Assembly (NCBI RefSeq): GCF_040358255.1
Contig: NZ_CP132938.1
Coordinates: 4,030,001-4,094,000, forward strand
Length of the DNA: 64,000 nt
Source of the DNA: Tunturibacter gelidoferens
GTDB lineage: Bacteria; Acidobacteriota; Terriglobia; Terriglobales; Acidobacteriaceae
Direction: 5' to 3'
This document shows, one piece after another, positions 9,059 through 17,945 of the stretch. The notes beneath the pieces are model-generated. The model worked only from the letters and a program-made list of their open reading frames with translations. It was not told the DNA's origin and did not search any database. How positions within the stretch are numbered: the first letter of the stretch is position 1; every line of letters begins with the position of its first letter. The position numbers were made by a program, and so were the translations under genes.

Positions 9059-9994
9059 TTGGCGTTTTATCTCGCACTAGATGTAGGCGGCACAAAGACT
9101 GAGTATGTATTGGCGGATGACACCCACGAACTCGCGAGAGTCCGCGGGGGCACCATCAAACGTATGCGCACCGACGCGAGCACTGCGACGCAGAATCTCG
9201 ATAAGGCACTTGCCGAGCTGACCGCGTTAACCGGTGTGTCGATGACGTCCATCACCCGAAGCTGTGTCGGTGCGGCGGGCATCACTGTTGCGCTGGTCAC
9301 CGACTGGATACGCGAAACCTTTGGCGAACGCGTCGGCGGCTCGCTTATCCTTGTTGGGGATGTGGAGATCGCGCTCGATGCTGCTTTCTTCGGTGGACCC
9401 GGCGTGCTGGTGATGGCCGGGACCGGGTCGAACGTCGCTGGACGCACCGTTGGTGGTGATCTGACTACCGCCGGAGGGTGGGGGCCTGCCCTGGCCGATC
9501 AGGGCTCAGGAAGCAGAATCGGACATCAGGCGCTGCGTGATACCTTTTTTGCTATCGACGAAGATCGTAGAACCACTCTGCTGCCAGCGATTCTTGAGTT
9601 GTGGCAGCTCTCCGATCTCGACTCGCTTATCGGCTACGCCAACCAGATCCCTGCCCCCGACTTTACACGCCTCGCTCCTCTGGTAGTGAAGTGCGCGGCG
9701 GAGGGAGACGCTGTGGCGCAGAACGTTCTTCAGCGTGAAGCAGAAGAGCTGGCCCACCTTGCGCATCTCGTCATCGAGCGGCTGCGACGCGACGCATCCG
9801 ACAGCCGTCCGGACTGGGTCCCAGACCTTGCGTTCACGGGCAGCATTCTCGAACATGTCGCACCGATCCGCGACGGAATTGTTCAGGCTCTGCGACGCGA
9901 GCACGCTTCCCTGAAGGTGCTGCCCGGCACCGTCGATCCCATACTTGGCGCGCTCTGGCGGGCGCGGAGCGGACAGCTCCCAATCGCAGGTTGA
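9059..9994 (+). CDS. BadF/BadG/BcrA-type kinase, N-acetylglucosamine kinase-like
   Basis: A 311-residue ASKHA-fold ATPase. It has phosphate-1 motif LDVGGTKTEYVLAD at the N-terminus, phosphate-2 motif VMAGTGSNVAG, and the NAG-kinase-like segment GGWGPALADQGSGSRIG. Such kinases phosphorylate GlcNAc or related sugars at C6 in the cytoplasm. The frame is open far upstream, but TTG at 9059 is chosen because GAGGA sits about six bases in front and the protein then begins directly at the nucleotide-binding strand. It is probably regulated with the receptor by the DeoR protein. Confidence 0.8.
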   Translation: MAFYLALDVGGTKTEYVLADDTHELARVRGGTIKRMRTDASTATQNLDKALAELTALTGVSMTSITRSCVGAAGITVALVTDWIRETFGERVGGSLILVGDVEIALDAAFFGGPGVLVMAGTGSNVAGRTVGGDLTTAGGWGPALADQGSGSRIGHQALRDTFFAIDEDRRTTLLPAILELWQLSDLDSLIGYANQIPAPDFTRLAPLVVKCAAEGDAVAQNVLQREAEELAHLAHLVIERLRRDASDSRPDWVPDLAFTGSILEHVAPIRDGIVQALRREHASLKVLPGTVDPILGALWRARSGQLPIAG

Positions 9995-10196
9995 ACTGAA
10001 AAGAATATCGGCCGGCACCGAATACCGAAGTTTCGCCTCTGATATTCTCAGAATAATGATTATTTGAAGCCATTGTTTTCATTAATTGAATTTTTACTGT
10101 ATATAGGTAAGGGCCACTCGTGGAATCCATCACTGCGGGGCTTGGCACGTTGACTATTTTCAAGCATTGGAAAGCTCTTGTGGTTCGTGTGATTTG

Positions 10197-10943
10197 ATGC
10201 GCAAGATTACGTTCGAACTCTGTGCAGAGACTCTTCAGGCCTGCCTCGCCGCGCGCGAAGGGGGCGCCGATCGCATTGAACTTTGCACCGCCCTCAGCGA
10301 AGGCGGTCTAACGCCGAGTCACGCTCTAACGCACGCAGCGGTTCTTCGCAGTGGTATCCCTGTTCATGTCCTGTTGCGGCCTCGAAGTGGCGACTTCCAC
10401 TACACGGACGATGAGTTCGCCGTCATGCGGGAGGACCTGCTTCACGCGCGCGGACTCGGAGCCAGCGGCTTTGTGCTCGGCATACTCCGCGCCGACGGCA
10501 CAGTAGACTCCGAACGCACCCGCGAGCTAGTGGAATTGGCGGCTCCGCTTGAGATCACCTTTCATCGCGCCTTCGATTACACCACCTCGCTGGAGCAGGC
10601 TCTCGAAGATGTGATTGCCACTGGTTGCGGACGTGTTCTTACCTCCGGTGGCGAACCTGATGTACTGTCGGGAGCGGACAAACTGGCACGACTGGTAAAA
10701 CTCGCTGACGGAAGAATTGATGTCGCTGTCGGCGGGGGTCTGCGCATCAAGGACGCAAGGGCTCTGGCTCGCGCGACCGGTGCAAGCCATTTTCATGGTT
10801 CTCTGCGGCGGAGCGAAGCCAGCAAGATGCAACATGAGCGTCGCTGGGTGCTAGAGGATGCAGACTCACTCGACGGCACCTCACGCTTCGTGGTGGACGC
10901 AGCAGATGTGCTCGCCATGATCGAGAACCTGCGAAGTTCCTGA
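10197..10943 (+). CDS. cutC: CutC family protein
   Basis: A 248-residue TIM-barrel protein, the same length as E. coli CutC. Family segments are FELCAETLQACLAAREGGAD, RIELCTALSEGGLTPS, VLLRPRSGDFHY, ITFHRAFDYT and LTSGGEPDV. CutC was named for copper homeostasis, but this role is disputed and its biochemical activity is unsettled. Here it follows a sugar kinase in a carbohydrate locus, which fits an enzyme of sugar metabolism better than metal handling. ATG 10197 is preferred to TTG 10167 by family length; no strong ribosome site is visible. Confidence 0.88.
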   Translation: MRKITFELCAETLQACLAAREGGADRIELCTALSEGGLTPSHALTHAAVLRSGIPVHVLLRPRSGDFHYTDDEFAVMREDLLHARGLGASGFVLGILRADGTVDSERTRELVELAAPLEITFHRAFDYTTSLEQALEDVIATGCGRVLTSGGEPDVLSGADKLARLVKLADGRIDVAVGGGLRIKDARALARATGASHFHGSLRRSEASKMQHERRWVLEDADSLDGTSRFVVDAADVLAMIENLRSS

Positions 10944-10994
10944 CGTCCCAAAACTTTCAACATGTATCAAAGCGGGTTACAAGTCGCTCCAGGC

Positions 10995-11222
10995 TTAGTC
11001 CGGCATGCCCTTGGCTTTGCAGACTGGGCAACTGCGACGATGCTCTCTAAGAATCTCTGCCGCTACATCTTGTTCACGCTCCGCGGTCTGAAGTCTTGCT
11101 CTGCGCACGATAAACGGGGATGCGTTTGGAGATGAACTCTCTAAATCATTCTCCGCCGCTAAACGTGTTCTCGTGGCTTCTTCATACTGGCGTTCGATTC
11201 TGTAGCATTCCGGGTTTGACAT
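10995..11222 (-). CDS. small hypothetical protein with C-terminal CPVC motif
   Basis: A 75-residue charged protein, probably one long helical hairpin (many Glu/Arg/Ala) ending in HRRSCPVCKAKGMPD. The Cys-x2-Cys pair could bind metal or be redox active. No family is recognised. It is convergent with cutC, and no strong Shine-Dalgarno site is seen. Confidence 0.5.
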   Translation of the reverse strand: MSNPECYRIERQYEEATRTRLAAENDLESSSPNASPFIVRRARLQTAEREQDVAAEILREHRRSCPVCKAKGMPD

Positions 11223-11318
11223 GGCAGCAACGCGTTCACCAGGCTGTCTAATATGAGCACAGAGATCACTTTGACTGGCTCTGTGTCGGACTATAACAGA
11301 CGCCTCTCCGCGAATTCA

Positions 11319-11347
11319 AAAGCCTCCCAGACTGTTCGGGAGGCTTT
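11319..11347. terminator. bidirectional rho-independent terminator
   Basis: A 10-bp perfect stem (11319-11328 with 11338-11347) and a 9-nt loop, with A/T runs on both sides. It lies downstream of tRNA-Val on the minus strand and could end that transcript. Confidence 0.6.
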
Positions 11348-11417
11348 CTTCGTTTCTTTTATTGAACTCGTGTAGAACCTAAGTGTTTTAGGAGATCTAC
11401 TAAGTTATTTGGAATCA

Positions 11418-11494
<77 letters not shown>

Positions 11495-11601
11495 GTTGAA
11501 GCTCTTTAGAACCTAACACAGTGTATGGGAGCGACGTGCAGGATGCAATGTGTAGCTGCCTGCACTCCGATTTTCACTTCGAGCATAAACTATATTTGTG
11601 A

Positions 11602-11618
11602 ATACCCCCTGGGGGTAT
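11602..11618. promoter_or_regulatory. G-tract inverted repeat, probable CsoR operator
   Basis: ATACCCCC-T-GGGGGTAT is a perfect inverted repeat with a one-base centre, 31 bp upstream of the copZ start. CsoR-type repressors recognise such C/G-tract palindromes, and a csoR gene ends this operon. Copper binding to CsoR would relieve repression, giving a closed feedback loop. Confidence 0.7.
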
Positions 11619-11648
11619 ATGCATCTACTCACAGAGAGGAGGAGTGTC

Positions 11649-11861
11649 ATGAAGGAGGCGCTTGGATTGTCGATTGAAGGAATGCACTGCGGAGCTTGTG
11701 TTCGCAGGGTTACCGATGCCCTCGGAAAGGTCGACGGGGTTGAGGTGAATTTGGTAGAGGTGGGATCGGCCAGGATGACGTTCGATCCGGAACGGGCAAC
11801 GTTGGAGAAGATCGCCGATGCGGTCAACGAGATCGGCTTCACGGTACGCAGTGAAAAGTAA
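11649..11861 (+). CDS. copZ: copper chaperone, heavy-metal-associated domain (CopZ-like)
   Basis: A 70-residue single HMA domain with metal site GMHCGAC near residue 11 and the ferredoxin-like pattern of a CopZ chaperone. It would bind Cu(I) in the cytoplasm and hand it to the CopA ATPase encoded 14 bp downstream. The start at 11649 is fixed by a strong AGGAGGAG element just upstream. The longer frame from 11598 would run through the CsoR-type operator and is rejected. Confidence 0.88.
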   Translation: MKEALGLSIEGMHCGACVRRVTDALGKVDGVEVNLVEVGSARMTFDPERATLEKIADAVNEIGFTVRSEK

Positions 11862-11875
11862 CTCTGGGAGAAACC

Positions 11876-14311
11876 ATGTCCGGTAGTTTGAAGATTAAAG
11901 ACGGAACTGACGCCAACGCCGCCGCAGCTTTAGCCTCAGCCTCGGTGGAGCGTGTCACGATTCCCGTCTCGGGGATGACCTGCGCGGCGTGTCAGTCCTT
12001 TCTTCAGCGGGAGCTTGCCAGTCAGGCTGGGGTGCAGGATGCGACGGTCAACCTGATGCTGCACAACGCCACGGTGACGTTCGACCCAGGTGCTACTTCG
12101 ACCCCCGCGCTGGTAGATGCGATTCGAAGCACAGGCTACGGCGCGGAGCTCCCTTTGGAACACCAGTCCGCCCTTGAGGAACAGGAGGATCACGACGAGG
12201 CGCAGTTGAGAGAGTATCGGCAGCTGCGACTGAAGGCCGTGGTCAGCCTGATCGCCGGCGGAGTAGCCATGGTTTTGTCCATGCCGCTGATGACGATCAA
12301 CAGCGCGGCCGGAATGGAGCGAATGAAAGATCCGCTGATGAGCTGGAACATGCGGGTGCTTGATCCGCTGTTGCGCAGCGCACTTCCCTGGATGTATGAG
12401 GTCAATGCAGACGCGATTCGGTGGTTCCTTTTTGCGCTTGCAACGCTCATTCTGTGCTGGGCAGGACGACGGTTTTACACCAAGGCCTGGTCTGCTCTTT
12501 TACACAAGACAGCGGACATGAACACGCTGGTAGCACTTGGCACCGGAGCGGCCTATCTCTATTCGGCTGCCGGCACCATCGCGCCTGGATTTTTTGTATC
12601 ACGCGGCATCGCTCCCGACGTTTATTTTGAAGCCGTAACTCTGATCATCGGATTGGTGCTGGTTGGGAATGCGCTGGAGAGCGGGGCGAAGGGGCAGACG
12701 GCCAGCGCTCTGCGAAAGCTTGTGCAACTTCAACCGAAGACTGCGACTGTTCTGCGAAGTGGTACTGAGAGCAGCGTGCCGCTAGAGTTGATTCAGCACG
12801 GCGATATCGTTCTGGTACGGCCCGGTGAGCGAATACCTACTGATGGCGAAGTGATTTCGGGCAAGAGCAGCGTGGACGAGTCGATGCTAACCGGCGAGTC
12901 GTTGCCCATCGAGAAGACGTCTCGGGACAGGGTAATGGGGGGAACGCTGAATCAGCGTGGATCGCTCCAGTACCGGGCAACCGCTGTGGGAGCAGGCAGT
13001 ACATTGGCGCAGATAGTGCGGCTCCTGCGTGAGGCTCAGGGATCTCGTGCTCCTATTCAACGCATCGCGGATCGCATCAGCGCCGTGTTTGTTCCAACGG
13101 TGCTGGCGATTGCAATCGTTACTTTCGTAGCGTGGCGGGTGTTCGCTCCGTACGTCGGCGTGATGCAGGCGTTTGCGGCCGCCGTCACAGTGCTGGTGAT
13201 TGCCTGCCCCTGCGCGATGGGTCTGGCTGTTCCGACGGCCGTGATGGTTGCGACGGGACGCGGAGCCAACTACGGAATTCTCATCAAGGGTGGAGAGGCT
13301 CTTCAGCGATTAGAGAAGATCGATACTATCGTGCTGGATAAGACGGGAACCATTACAGCGGGCCGTCCAGTGGTTACTGATTTCGTACTCGCCACAAGAG
13401 ATAGCGATGCAGCGCGAATACAGAGCACGGGCCTTGCCGAGGATCATGTTCTGCGTGTTACAGCCGCACTGGAACGTGCTAGTGAACATCCTCTTGCTGA
13501 AGCTGTCGTTCAATACGCCACTGGGCGAGGTTTGAATCTGCCTCGGGCGCAGGAGTTTGAATCGTTTCCCGGACTTGGCGTCGTTGGAGTCGTCGATGGC
13601 GGGACTGTATTGATTGGCAACCCTGCCTTGATGAAGAAACACGGTGTCACCGTTGAAGCAATGAACGAAATCGCAGAGCGCATGTCGGAGGAAGGTAAGA
13701 CTCCGCTATGGATTGCGATCGAGAATAAACTGGCTGCCGTTCTCGCTGTCGCAGACACGATCAAACCGAGCTCCATCGAGGCTGTGCGCAGAATGCGCGC
13801 CGATGGGCTACGCGTGGTGATGCTAACCGGCGACAACGAACGCACGGCTCATGCCATTGCACGACGGGTCGGCGTCGATAAAGTGATTGCGGGTGTGCTC
13901 CCTGCTGGCAAGGTGGACGCCGTCAAACGCCTCCAGGCGGAACACCGTGTGGTCGCGATGGTGGGAGACGGAGTCAACGATGCTCCTGCGCTCGCACAGG
14001 CTGATGTCGGACTCACGATGGCCAGCGGGGCAGACATCGCGATGGAAGCTGGAGATGTAACGTTGATGCGAAGCGACCTTACCGGCGTCGCCGCAGCTGT
14101 CATCCTCTCGCGGGGCACGATGCGAGTGATTCGTCAGAATCTGTTTTGGGCCTTCGTCTATAACGTGATTGGAATTCCAGTCGCGGCTGGTGTACTTTAT
14201 CCAGCGTTTGGTTTACTGCTGAGCCCGGTGATAGCCAGCGCCGCGATGGCGCTCAGTTCTTTCAGTGTCGTTACAAACAGCCTCCGATTGCGCGGGCTGA
14301 AGCTTGAATAA
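11876..14311 (+). CDS. copA: P1B-type copper-exporting ATPase CopA
   Basis: An 811-residue inner-membrane Cu(I) pump. It has one N-terminal HMA domain (GMTCAAC, residues 33-39), transmembrane helices, actuator motif LTGES, the ion-gate Cys-Pro-Cys at about 444-446 (IACPCAMGL), phosphorylation motif DKTGT (Asp about 488), SEHPLAEAV with the P1B His-Pro, and GDGVNDAPAL at about 697. CPC and the CopZ/CsoR neighbours point to Cu(I) rather than Zn. GGGAG lies six bases before the ATG. It is transcribed between copZ and csoR. Confidence 0.93.
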   Translation: MSGSLKIKDGTDANAAAALASASVERVTIPVSGMTCAACQSFLQRELASQAGVQDATVNLMLHNATVTFDPGATSTPALVDAIRSTGYGAELPLEHQSALEEQEDHDEAQLREYRQLRLKAVVSLIAGGVAMVLSMPLMTINSAAGMERMKDPLMSWNMRVLDPLLRSALPWMYEVNADAIRWFLFALATLILCWAGRRFYTKAWSALLHKTADMNTLVALGTGAAYLYSAAGTIAPGFFVSRGIAPDVYFEAVTLIIGLVLVGNALESGAKGQTASALRKLVQLQPKTATVLRSGTESSVPLELIQHGDIVLVRPGERIPTDGEVISGKSSVDESMLTGESLPIEKTSRDRVMGGTLNQRGSLQYRATAVGAGSTLAQIVRLLREAQGSRAPIQRIADRISAVFVPTVLAIAIVTFVAWRVFAPYVGVMQAFAAAVTVLVIACPCAMGLAVPTAVMVATGRGANYGILIKGGEALQRLEKIDTIVLDKTGTITAGRPVVTDFVLATRDSDAARIQSTGLAEDHVLRVTAALERASEHPLAEAVVQYATGRGLNLPRAQEFESFPGLGVVGVVDGGTVLIGNPALMKKHGVTVEAMNEIAERMSEEGKTPLWIAIENKLAAVLAVADTIKPSSIEAVRRMRADGLRVVMLTGDNERTAHAIARRVGVDKVIAGVLPAGKVDAVKRLQAEHRVVAMVGDGVNDAPALAQADVGLTMASGADIAMEAGDVTLMRSDLTGVAAAVILSRGTMRVIRQNLFWAFVYNVIGIPVAAGVLYPAFGLLLSPVIASAAMALSSFSVVTNSLRLRGLKLE

Positions 14312-14320
14312 GGAAAAAAT

Positions 14321-14689
14321 ATGGCTACAAAAAAAGCGACTACTCAAGACAAGAACTTGATGGTGGATTCCTGCGCTTGCGAGGTACGCGAATCGGAACG
14401 CAAGGCAACTGGGGTCGATCCCGAGATCAAGGCCTCCAACCTGCGTCGGTTGCGGCGTCTCGAAGGGCAGATCCGGGGCCTCCAGCGCATGGTCGAGGAC
14501 GATCGCTACTGCGTCGACATTCTTACTCAGGTCTCTTCCGTGCAGGAGGCACTTCGTTCCGTGGCTCGGGCCTTGATGCGGAATCACCTCTCACACTGCG
14601 CGACTCAGGCAATTCGCAGCGGGTCGGTAGAGGAGAGGCAGACCATGTACGATGAGTTGCTCGAGCTCATCTATAAAAACGCCCGCTAA
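14321..14689 (+). CDS. csoR: CsoR/FrmR-family copper-sensing repressor
   Basis: A 122-residue helical repressor of the metal-sensitive DUF156 family. The core RLEGQIRGLQRMVEDD is followed by the Cu(I) ligand set Cys64 (DRYCVDIL), His89 and Cys93 (MRNHLSHC), the x-Cys-His-Cys fingerprint of CsoR. A 40-residue N-terminal tail with a CAC motif is longer than usual. It begins 10 bp after copA with AAGGA upstream, so it is in the operon it presumably represses through the palindrome at 11602-11618. Confidence 0.9.
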   Translation: MATKKATTQDKNLMVDSCACEVRESERKATGVDPEIKASNLRRLRRLEGQIRGLQRMVEDDRYCVDILTQVSSVQEALRSVARALMRNHLSHCATQAIRSGSVEERQTMYDELLELIYKNAR

Positions 14690-14702
14690 CGGAAGGACGG
14701 GA

Positions 14703-14718
14703 GGACACCCAAGTGTCC
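14703..14718 (+). terminator. hairpin after csoR, possible terminator
   Basis: GGACAC-CCAA-GTGTCC forms a 6-bp hairpin 14 bp after the csoR stop. No clear T-run follows, so termination is uncertain. Confidence 0.3.
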
Positions 14719-14821
14719 CTTGATCTGATAGACTTACATTTGTCGTCGGGTTGGACAGGCGGGTCTCCGTAAGGGATCGTAACCGAGCTCAAGAGACAGC
14801 GAATCAGGATTTTGGTGTAGT

Positions 14822-14852
14822 TTGAATCAGCCTGTTCTGAGTGAGATATAAT
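14822..14852 (+). promoter_or_regulatory. probable tRNA-Asp promoter
   Basis: A consensus -10 hexamer TATAAT at 14847-14852 lies 22 bp before the mature tRNA-Asp, with a weak -35-like TTGAAT at 14822-14827 (19-bp spacing). Confidence 0.4.
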
Positions 14853-14872
14853 CGCTAGCGAAGACGAAATTT

Positions 14873-14950
<78 letters not shown>

Positions 14951-15111
14951 TACATTCCAAAAGATTTACGGAACGTATGGACCTAAAGTGACAACGAAAT
15001 CTGGGTTCGATATGGGTGCAATAAGATTTTTACCGCCCATTTTGAGCATGTTTTTCATCCTTCATTTCACCCAGATTTAGAACCATCATCTTCACAACCT
15101 TGCTCTGTGCA

Positions 15112-15258
15112 GCCCCGCTTGTTTGAGTTCACCGCTTATGTGTACACATCAAGTGTGATCCTGCTGTTGGCGTGCCTTAAAAGCTCCTGGACGGTTTTGA
15201 CATCCTCTCCGTTTGCCTTCAGCAACGTGCCAAAGGAATGCCGGAATCTGCGCGTCGC
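15112..15258 (-). pseudogene. tyrosine recombinase C-terminal remnant
   Basis: Read on the minus strand, about 45 codons match the end of a phage-type integrase: FRHSFGTLLKANGEDVKTV, then ELLRHANSRITLDVYT and, past a stop, AVNSNKR. The box with Arg, the LLRHA histidine and the VYT tyrosine are present. A TAA at 15136-15138 stands where relatives usually have CAA (Gln), and everything upstream is missing. It is the piece nearest tRNA-Asp, as expected for an integrase beside its attachment site. Confidence 0.7.
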
Positions 15259-15598
15259 GGTCGATGAGGTGTGCTTGCCGGATTCGTGCTTTTTCATCTT
15301 CCGCAGACGACCACTCCGGAAAATCCAAGATAACGGGGTCCGTATTGCTAATTCGCCAGCCTTGCGTCAGGAGATCGATAACCACGCTGAGGGTAGCCAG
15401 TAAATTGAGTTCTTCCTCTTGTTGAGCCTTTCTCGGTTTGACCAGCGGCGCAACGAAAGTGCTTCGCAGTTCCCGCACCATGTCGATGCTGATGCCACCC
15501 GTGGAACTGTTTTGGTATTGCTGAATTGCAGCGCACCTCTTCTTGAACTCTGGAAGAAGCACCTTAAGGGACGGATTGAGAGTAATTGGTTGCGGCAT
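15149..15598 (-). CDS. truncated DruA/DUF4338-like protein read out of frame into an integrase remnant
   Basis: A 149-residue open frame. Residues 1-117 look like a genuine N-terminal region, with LLTQGWRI and DEKARIRQAHLIDRDAQ resembling the start of DUF4338 proteins (DruA of the Druantia phage-defence system); this match is from memory and tentative. After RDAQ the frame crosses into the integrase remnant, which is read in the wrong frame, so the last 30 residues are junk. A deletion has probably joined two island genes. A possible small upstream ORF, with an ATG overlapping the stop of the XRE gene, shifts frame before it. Probably non-functional. Confidence 0.45.
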   Translation of the reverse strand: MPQPITLNPSLKVLLPEFKKRCAAIQQYQNSSTGGISIDMVRELRSTFVAPLVKPRKAQQEEELNLLATLSVVIDLLTQGWRISNTDPVILDFPEWSSAEDEKARIRQAHLIDRDAQIPAFLWHVAEGKRRGCQNRPGAFKARQQQDHT

Positions 15599-15796
15599 TT
15601 CGAATTCAATCCAAAAAGCGGTAAGCGTGTTACGGCATTCAAATCCCTAGCGATTCGTTCCAGATCAGGCACAAAGTTGGTCGGCCTTAGTGGAGAAACG
15701 AAACCGCCTATATCGCGCTCCACGTCGGCTCGCAGCAATGGCATCCTCGTTCGCTTTTTGCGAGTATTGTGGTTGACGCAAATTGGCGAGGCCGCG

Positions 15797-16849
15797 TTAC
15801 TCATCCGCGGTAGATGTGGTCTCGTCGTCCGCCGTATCCGCATAGGCTAGGTATGGGTTCATGTTGATGTGCAAGCTCGATTCGTCCAGTTCAAAGTCGT
15901 TGATGTCGAGTTTTTTTAAGATGGCTGGCAGGACCTGATGAATGATTCTCATGCCAACGAGAAGTTCATTCATGTAGATATCAGGATGTAGTCGACTCGC
16001 GTTAAACCCTAACGACTCGGCTTCTGCCGTGTGCCCAAGTTCCCCATGCGTGTCACTTACCATGTCCAGCAACTCGGCTCTGAGCGGAGTTCCGGTGCGG
16101 AAAGCTGCATCTTTGACGGCGGTTAGCCATTTCTGGTAGTCCTTCATTACCCGGTATCTGAACGTTCTGAACTTGGGTGCAAATTTTTCATCGACCTGGA
16201 TCTTGCAGGCGGCAAGATCCATCAAGCACGCTTCAATATTACTTGTTGTATCGACTAGAGATAAATCGTCATCATCGATCGCTTGTGCGACGTACGCGAC
16301 GTAGAACCCCCACACGTCATTCAGCGATTCGAAGATGTCGTGAATGGCGGCTGAATATGGGTTCGTCTCAAGCAACTCCCAAAGCGGGTCAGGAGCTTCA
16401 GGATCATCGTCATCGGCCTCATCGTCACCACTGCCGTCAACACCGTTGAAATAGCGATCTAGCTCCGGCGGAAAGACTTCCGGCGGTTCGACTCCCATAT
16501 TACTGAGCGTATCGGAAACCTGTACACACAATAGCCCAAGGTCATCTTGAAGTGGTTCCGTGTTGTATCCGGTTTCGGCACTGTCTTGGGCCTCTTCGGC
16601 TAAGCGGTGGATGAGCCTATCCCATTTGTCGGCATCTTCAAGCGAGTCTGCCCACAGCACGAATTCCGGATGCTTTTCTCCGATATCCACAAGCGCTCGA
16701 AATTTGTCTTCCATGTCCGTAGACATATGCTCGCCGTTCTTCCATTTGCTGATCTGAGTCGGCGACACTGCGACACGTCGAGCGAGATCCTTTTGGTTGC
16801 ACGATAAGATTTTCAGGGCAAGTTCAACCCAAGCTTTACTGGTATTCAT
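15797..16849 (-). CDS. XRE-type helix-turn-helix protein with large C-terminal domain of unknown function
   Basis: A 350-residue protein. Residues 8-45 are a Cro/CI-type helix-turn-helix (ALKILSCNQKDLARRVAVS, PTQISKWKNGEHMS). The rest is uncharacterised, with an acidic linker (GDDEADDDDPE, about 140-150) and a helical C-terminal part. Similar long XRE proteins occur in genomic islands, where they may control neighbouring defence genes. The upstream DNA has three TTTAGT-type motifs, one a perfect inverted repeat, suggesting self-regulation. It is the only intact-looking gene of the island and is AT-richer than the surrounding chromosome. Confidence 0.75.
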   Translation of the reverse strand: MNTSKAWVELALKILSCNQKDLARRVAVSPTQISKWKNGEHMSTDMEDKFRALVDIGEKHPEFVLWADSLEDADKWDRLIHRLAEEAQDSAETGYNTEPLQDDLGLLCVQVSDTLSNMGVEPPEVFPPELDRYFNGVDGSGDDEADDDDPEAPDPLWELLETNPYSAAIHDIFESLNDVWGFYVAYVAQAIDDDDLSLVDTTSNIEACLMDLAACKIQVDEKFAPKFRTFRYRVMKDYQKWLTAVKDAAFRTGTPLRAELLDMVSDTHGELGHTAEAESLGFNASRLHPDIYMNELLVGMRIIHQVLPAILKKLDINDFELDESSLHINMNPYLAYADTADDETTSTADE

Positions 16850-16865
16850 TCTTCTCTTCCTTCGA

Positions 16866-16956
16866 TTTAGTAAATTTATGCTGAGATTTAGTTCATCATT
16901 AGCTGAACATATATCTTGTTGGGTATCTTCGCAACTGGGTTTACTAAATTTTAGTA
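16866..16956 (-). promoter_or_regulatory. candidate operators of the XRE regulator
   Basis: The AT-rich region upstream of the XRE gene contains TTTAGTAAA (16866-16874), TTTAGTTCA with a nearby inverse TGAAC (16887-16907), and the perfect inverted repeat TACTAAA-T-TTTAGTA (16942-16956). Repeated TTTAGT half-sites in front of an HTH gene suggest its own binding sites. Confidence 0.4.
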
Positions 16957-17107
16957 TCGGGACATTGCCAGTTGTCGTAAACGTTTTGATGATGACCCTT
17001 TGAACGGCTATACGGCAGGACGTATCTTATTCAAAGCAAAGGCAGCGATAGCAAATTCGGGGCGTTGCAGATCCCCGCAACCAAAGAACATATTGATATT
17101 ACAAGGC

Positions 17108-17790
17108 TTAGGAGATATCAGCTCCCGAGCCCTCTTTCTTTGAACGGAGATAAGCCGTTATTAGTGACCGCTTGGGCTGCGTTTTCGAGCTTCGCAATCG
17201 TCTCGTTAACGGCTCTCTCAAGCCCGCACCCAAATGCTGTGCAGTCTCAAGATTCCGTCCCCATTCAGGTTGACCGCCGTGCACGTCCAAGGGGTAGGAA
17301 CCCGTGAGCGCATGTCCTATCCGCTCTTGATCGTCTTCAGCGTGACGCTGAGGGGTCGAGCATTGGTGAAGGCATGGAACCCTGCCTGCGGTATCTCCAG
17401 AGGACTTGAGTCGCGCAATCATCTTCCGACGGCGGTACACGTTCATGTCTCGTGGTTTGCCGTTCTTTGATGAGAACAGGTATTCGTGGCCCTTTGCTCT
17501 CTGCCGTGCGATCTGCTCCCACAGAAGAGATCTAAGCTGCGGTGACAGCGCCAAGCTCCGAATAGCGTTGTTCGTCTTCCCTGCCTGTTCTCTGCCGAGC
17601 CAGACGGAATGATTGACGGTCAGACGTTCCCCGTCGATATCACTCAGCCGTAACCCTGCAAGTTCGCCAGACCGCAATCCAGTCTCCGCAGCTAACCAGT
17701 GGAAGACTCTGTCCTCACCCTCGGACCCCACAATGATCCTTGCGACTCAAAATCATCGGGCTCTGTCTGACAGGCCTCGACGCGATTGCT
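17108..17790 (-). pseudogene. tyrosine recombinase/integrase, frameshifted
   Basis: Most of a catalytic domain is readable: AAETGLRSGELAGLRLSDID with the first catalytic Arg, a middle part with HEYLFSSKNGKPRD, then, in another frame, LEIPQAGFHAFTNARPLS, and after a stop the original frame again at ERIGHALTGSYPLDVHGG. Frame changes, loss of the Arg after the HAF box and His in place of the nucleophile Tyr show it is dead. Upstream DNA (to about 17790) still encodes a degraded start of the domain. It belongs to a different integrase family from the remnant near tRNA-Asp. Confidence 0.75.
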
Positions 17791-17945
17791 CTGACGTCGA
17801 TTGGGTGTCGCTCTTACTGCTCAGAGTTTGCGAGGTAAATGTGGGCGCAGTCACCGCCATAAAGCCTCCTTGTTTGGGCTCGCCAAGGACCAACTAAGAG
17901 CACCATCAACCATTATTTCCGATTCCGTAGCTCATTTTTAATAAC

